Shown piece by piece: positions 63,050-64,000 of a DNA stretch of 64,000 nucleotides. Each line of letters begins with the position of its first letter. Position 1 is the stretch's first letter. This stretch comes from Rhodospirillaceae bacterium (GTDB taxonomy: Bacteria; Pseudomonadota; Alphaproteobacteria; Rhodospirillales; Rhodospirillaceae), in assembly GCA_018666155.1 (NCBI GenBank), contig JABJAH010000037.1, forward strand, positions 186,001-250,000, given 5' to 3'. Position numbers and translations under genes: made by a program. The notes beneath the pieces are model-generated. The model worked only from the letters and a program-made list of their open reading frames with translations, was not told the DNA's origin and did not search any database.

Positions 63050-63068
63050 ACTGACTAACCAGTCAGTC
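63050..63068. promoter_or_regulatory. Palindromic operator for the TetR regulator
   Basis: ACTGACT (63050-63056) and AGTCAGT (63062-63068) form perfect 7-base arms around AACCC, in the 94-base spacer between the divergent TetR and RND adaptor genes. A further AGTCA-like half follows at 63066-63070. Symmetry, size and position fit a TetR operator controlling both genes. Confidence 0.75.
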
Positions 63069-63100
63069 AGCAAGTGCTAGTGAGACGAAAGGGACCACCA

Positions 63101-64000
63101 TGAACGACAGCGGTTTGCCGGCGGATGCGTCCTATGCGCAACGCATGGACGACCTTACCTCGGGCACCGAACCCCATGGCAAATGGGGTTTGATCGCGGC
63201 TGGCATCCTCGCGGCCGGTCTCCTTGGTTTCTTTTTGTTGCAAGTTTTGGCGTCCACCCCTGTTCAGGTACCGCGCGAAAGTCGGGCACCGCTGGTGCAA
63301 GTCGTTCCGCTGATGGTGGAAAACAGACCCGTGCCGGTGCGTGGCGACGGCCCCGTGCGGCCACGGGCACAAGTGACGGTGATTGCCCAGGTGTCCGGCG
63401 AAGTCGCCGAGACCAGCGCGACCCTGGTGACCGGGGGAAACTTTAAAAAGGGTGACACCCTCGCCCAGATCGATCCACGCTCCTATCAAGCAGCGCTCAA
63501 TCAGGCGAGAGCCGATCGCGCTGCTCGGCAAGCGGACCTTGATTTCGCCGAGCGTCAGTTAGAGCGCGATAACAAACTCGCCAAAAGCGGAGCCGCCAGT
63601 GAACGACGGCGTGATGAAACTCTCAATCAGCGGGACCGTGCGCGATCTCAGATTGCCGGCCTAAACGCCCTCATCGCGATACGCGCGATTGATTTAGAGC
63701 GCACATCCATTGTCGCGCCCTTCGACGGAACCGTCTTTACGGAGAGCATTGATGTCGGGTCAGTGGTTCAGCCGGGCGCAGAGATCGCGCGAATCTACGC
63801 CAACGATATTTTTGAGATTGTTGTACCGCTGTCGGACCGCGAGGCATCGCTTATTCCGGGGCTGTGGGATGACACCATGATCAATCGCACCCCCGCCCGC
63901 GCGACCCTTTCCTACCGTGGCAATCTTTATACGTGGGATGGCTATGTCGCCCGTGTGGAAGCCGGTATCGATCCCGACACCCGCACTATTGATGTGGTCG
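63101..64000 (+). CDS. RND efflux periplasmic adaptor (membrane fusion protein), cut by window edge
   Basis: The first 300 residues of a membrane-fusion adaptor for an RND pump. An N-terminal helix (WGLIAAGILAAGLLGFFLLQ) anchors it; the lipoyl half-motif QVSGEVAETSATLVTGGNFK and the matching SIVAPFDGTVFTESIDVGSVV bracket a coiled-coil hairpin (ADLDFAERQLERDNKLAKSG). The ATG at 63101 follows AAAGGG. The frame is open to the window edge, so the beta-barrel and membrane-proximal parts are incomplete. The pump gene should lie just outside. Confidence 0.93.

Overview
The window looks like part of a free-living, probably marine, alphaproteobacterial chromosome. The evidence is the block ppx/gppA - rlmE - guaB - rsmB-like - guaA, an arrangement I associate with Alphaproteobacteria; moderately GC-rich coding sequence by eye; and abundant TRAP-type solute receptors, CoA-linked enzymes and small oxidoreductases. 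I see no transposase, integrase, phage gene or CRISPR array. Both ends cut a gene: guaA on the left, an RND efflux adaptor on the right.

Layout. 1-6435 (minus strand) holds GMP synthesis (guaA, guaB), rRNA methylation (RsmB/NOP family, RlmE), a Ppx/GppA phosphatase and an odd alpha/beta hydrolase. A tRNA-Gln(CTG) follows at 6705. 6832-15079 has an RraA-like aldolase, a dicarboxylate symporter, an ABC-F ATPase, a YcnI/DUF1775 protein, an orphan peptide-type ABC receptor, a His-rich small protein and an amidohydrolase. 15211-20808 has a SnoaL-like protein, a GPH/MFS carrier, a TPR-FkbM methyltransferase, a glycan gene split by an in-frame TAA, and an SNF-type Na+ symporter. 20817-26801 (minus) is a compact operon: alcohol dehydrogenase, M24 hydrolase and two tandem ThDP enzymes.

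26960-39046 is rich in TRAP parts and methyltransferases: three DctP receptors but one DctQ/DctM pair, a methyltransferase coupled to a receptor gene, two more after dctM, and threonine ammonia-lyase, an isochorismatase-like hydrolase and a GST. 39067-43994 (minus) holds a DUF1330 protein, two tandem MDR reductases and four tandem paralogues of a small exported four-cysteine TPR/Sel1-like protein, the most unusual block here. 44064-52065 is a likely catabolic set: membrane protein, SDR, PuuE-like deacetylase, MaoC hydratase, acyl-CoA dehydrogenase, CoA ligase and amidase, interrupted by a second DUF1775 gene. 52062-55606 (minus) is a YciI - TRAP receptor - VOC - SGNH operon. 55726-64000 has a tandem pair of uncharacterised proteins coupled to an acetyltransferase, a 2-hydroxyacid dehydrogenase with a signal peptide, two tandem phosphotransferases, a VOC protein, and a TetR gene divergent from the RND adaptor with a clear palindrome between them.

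Five gene families occur as tandem copies and TRAP receptors occur four times, so recent local duplication seems a main theme. Functions come from motifs recognised by eye; no database search was run.
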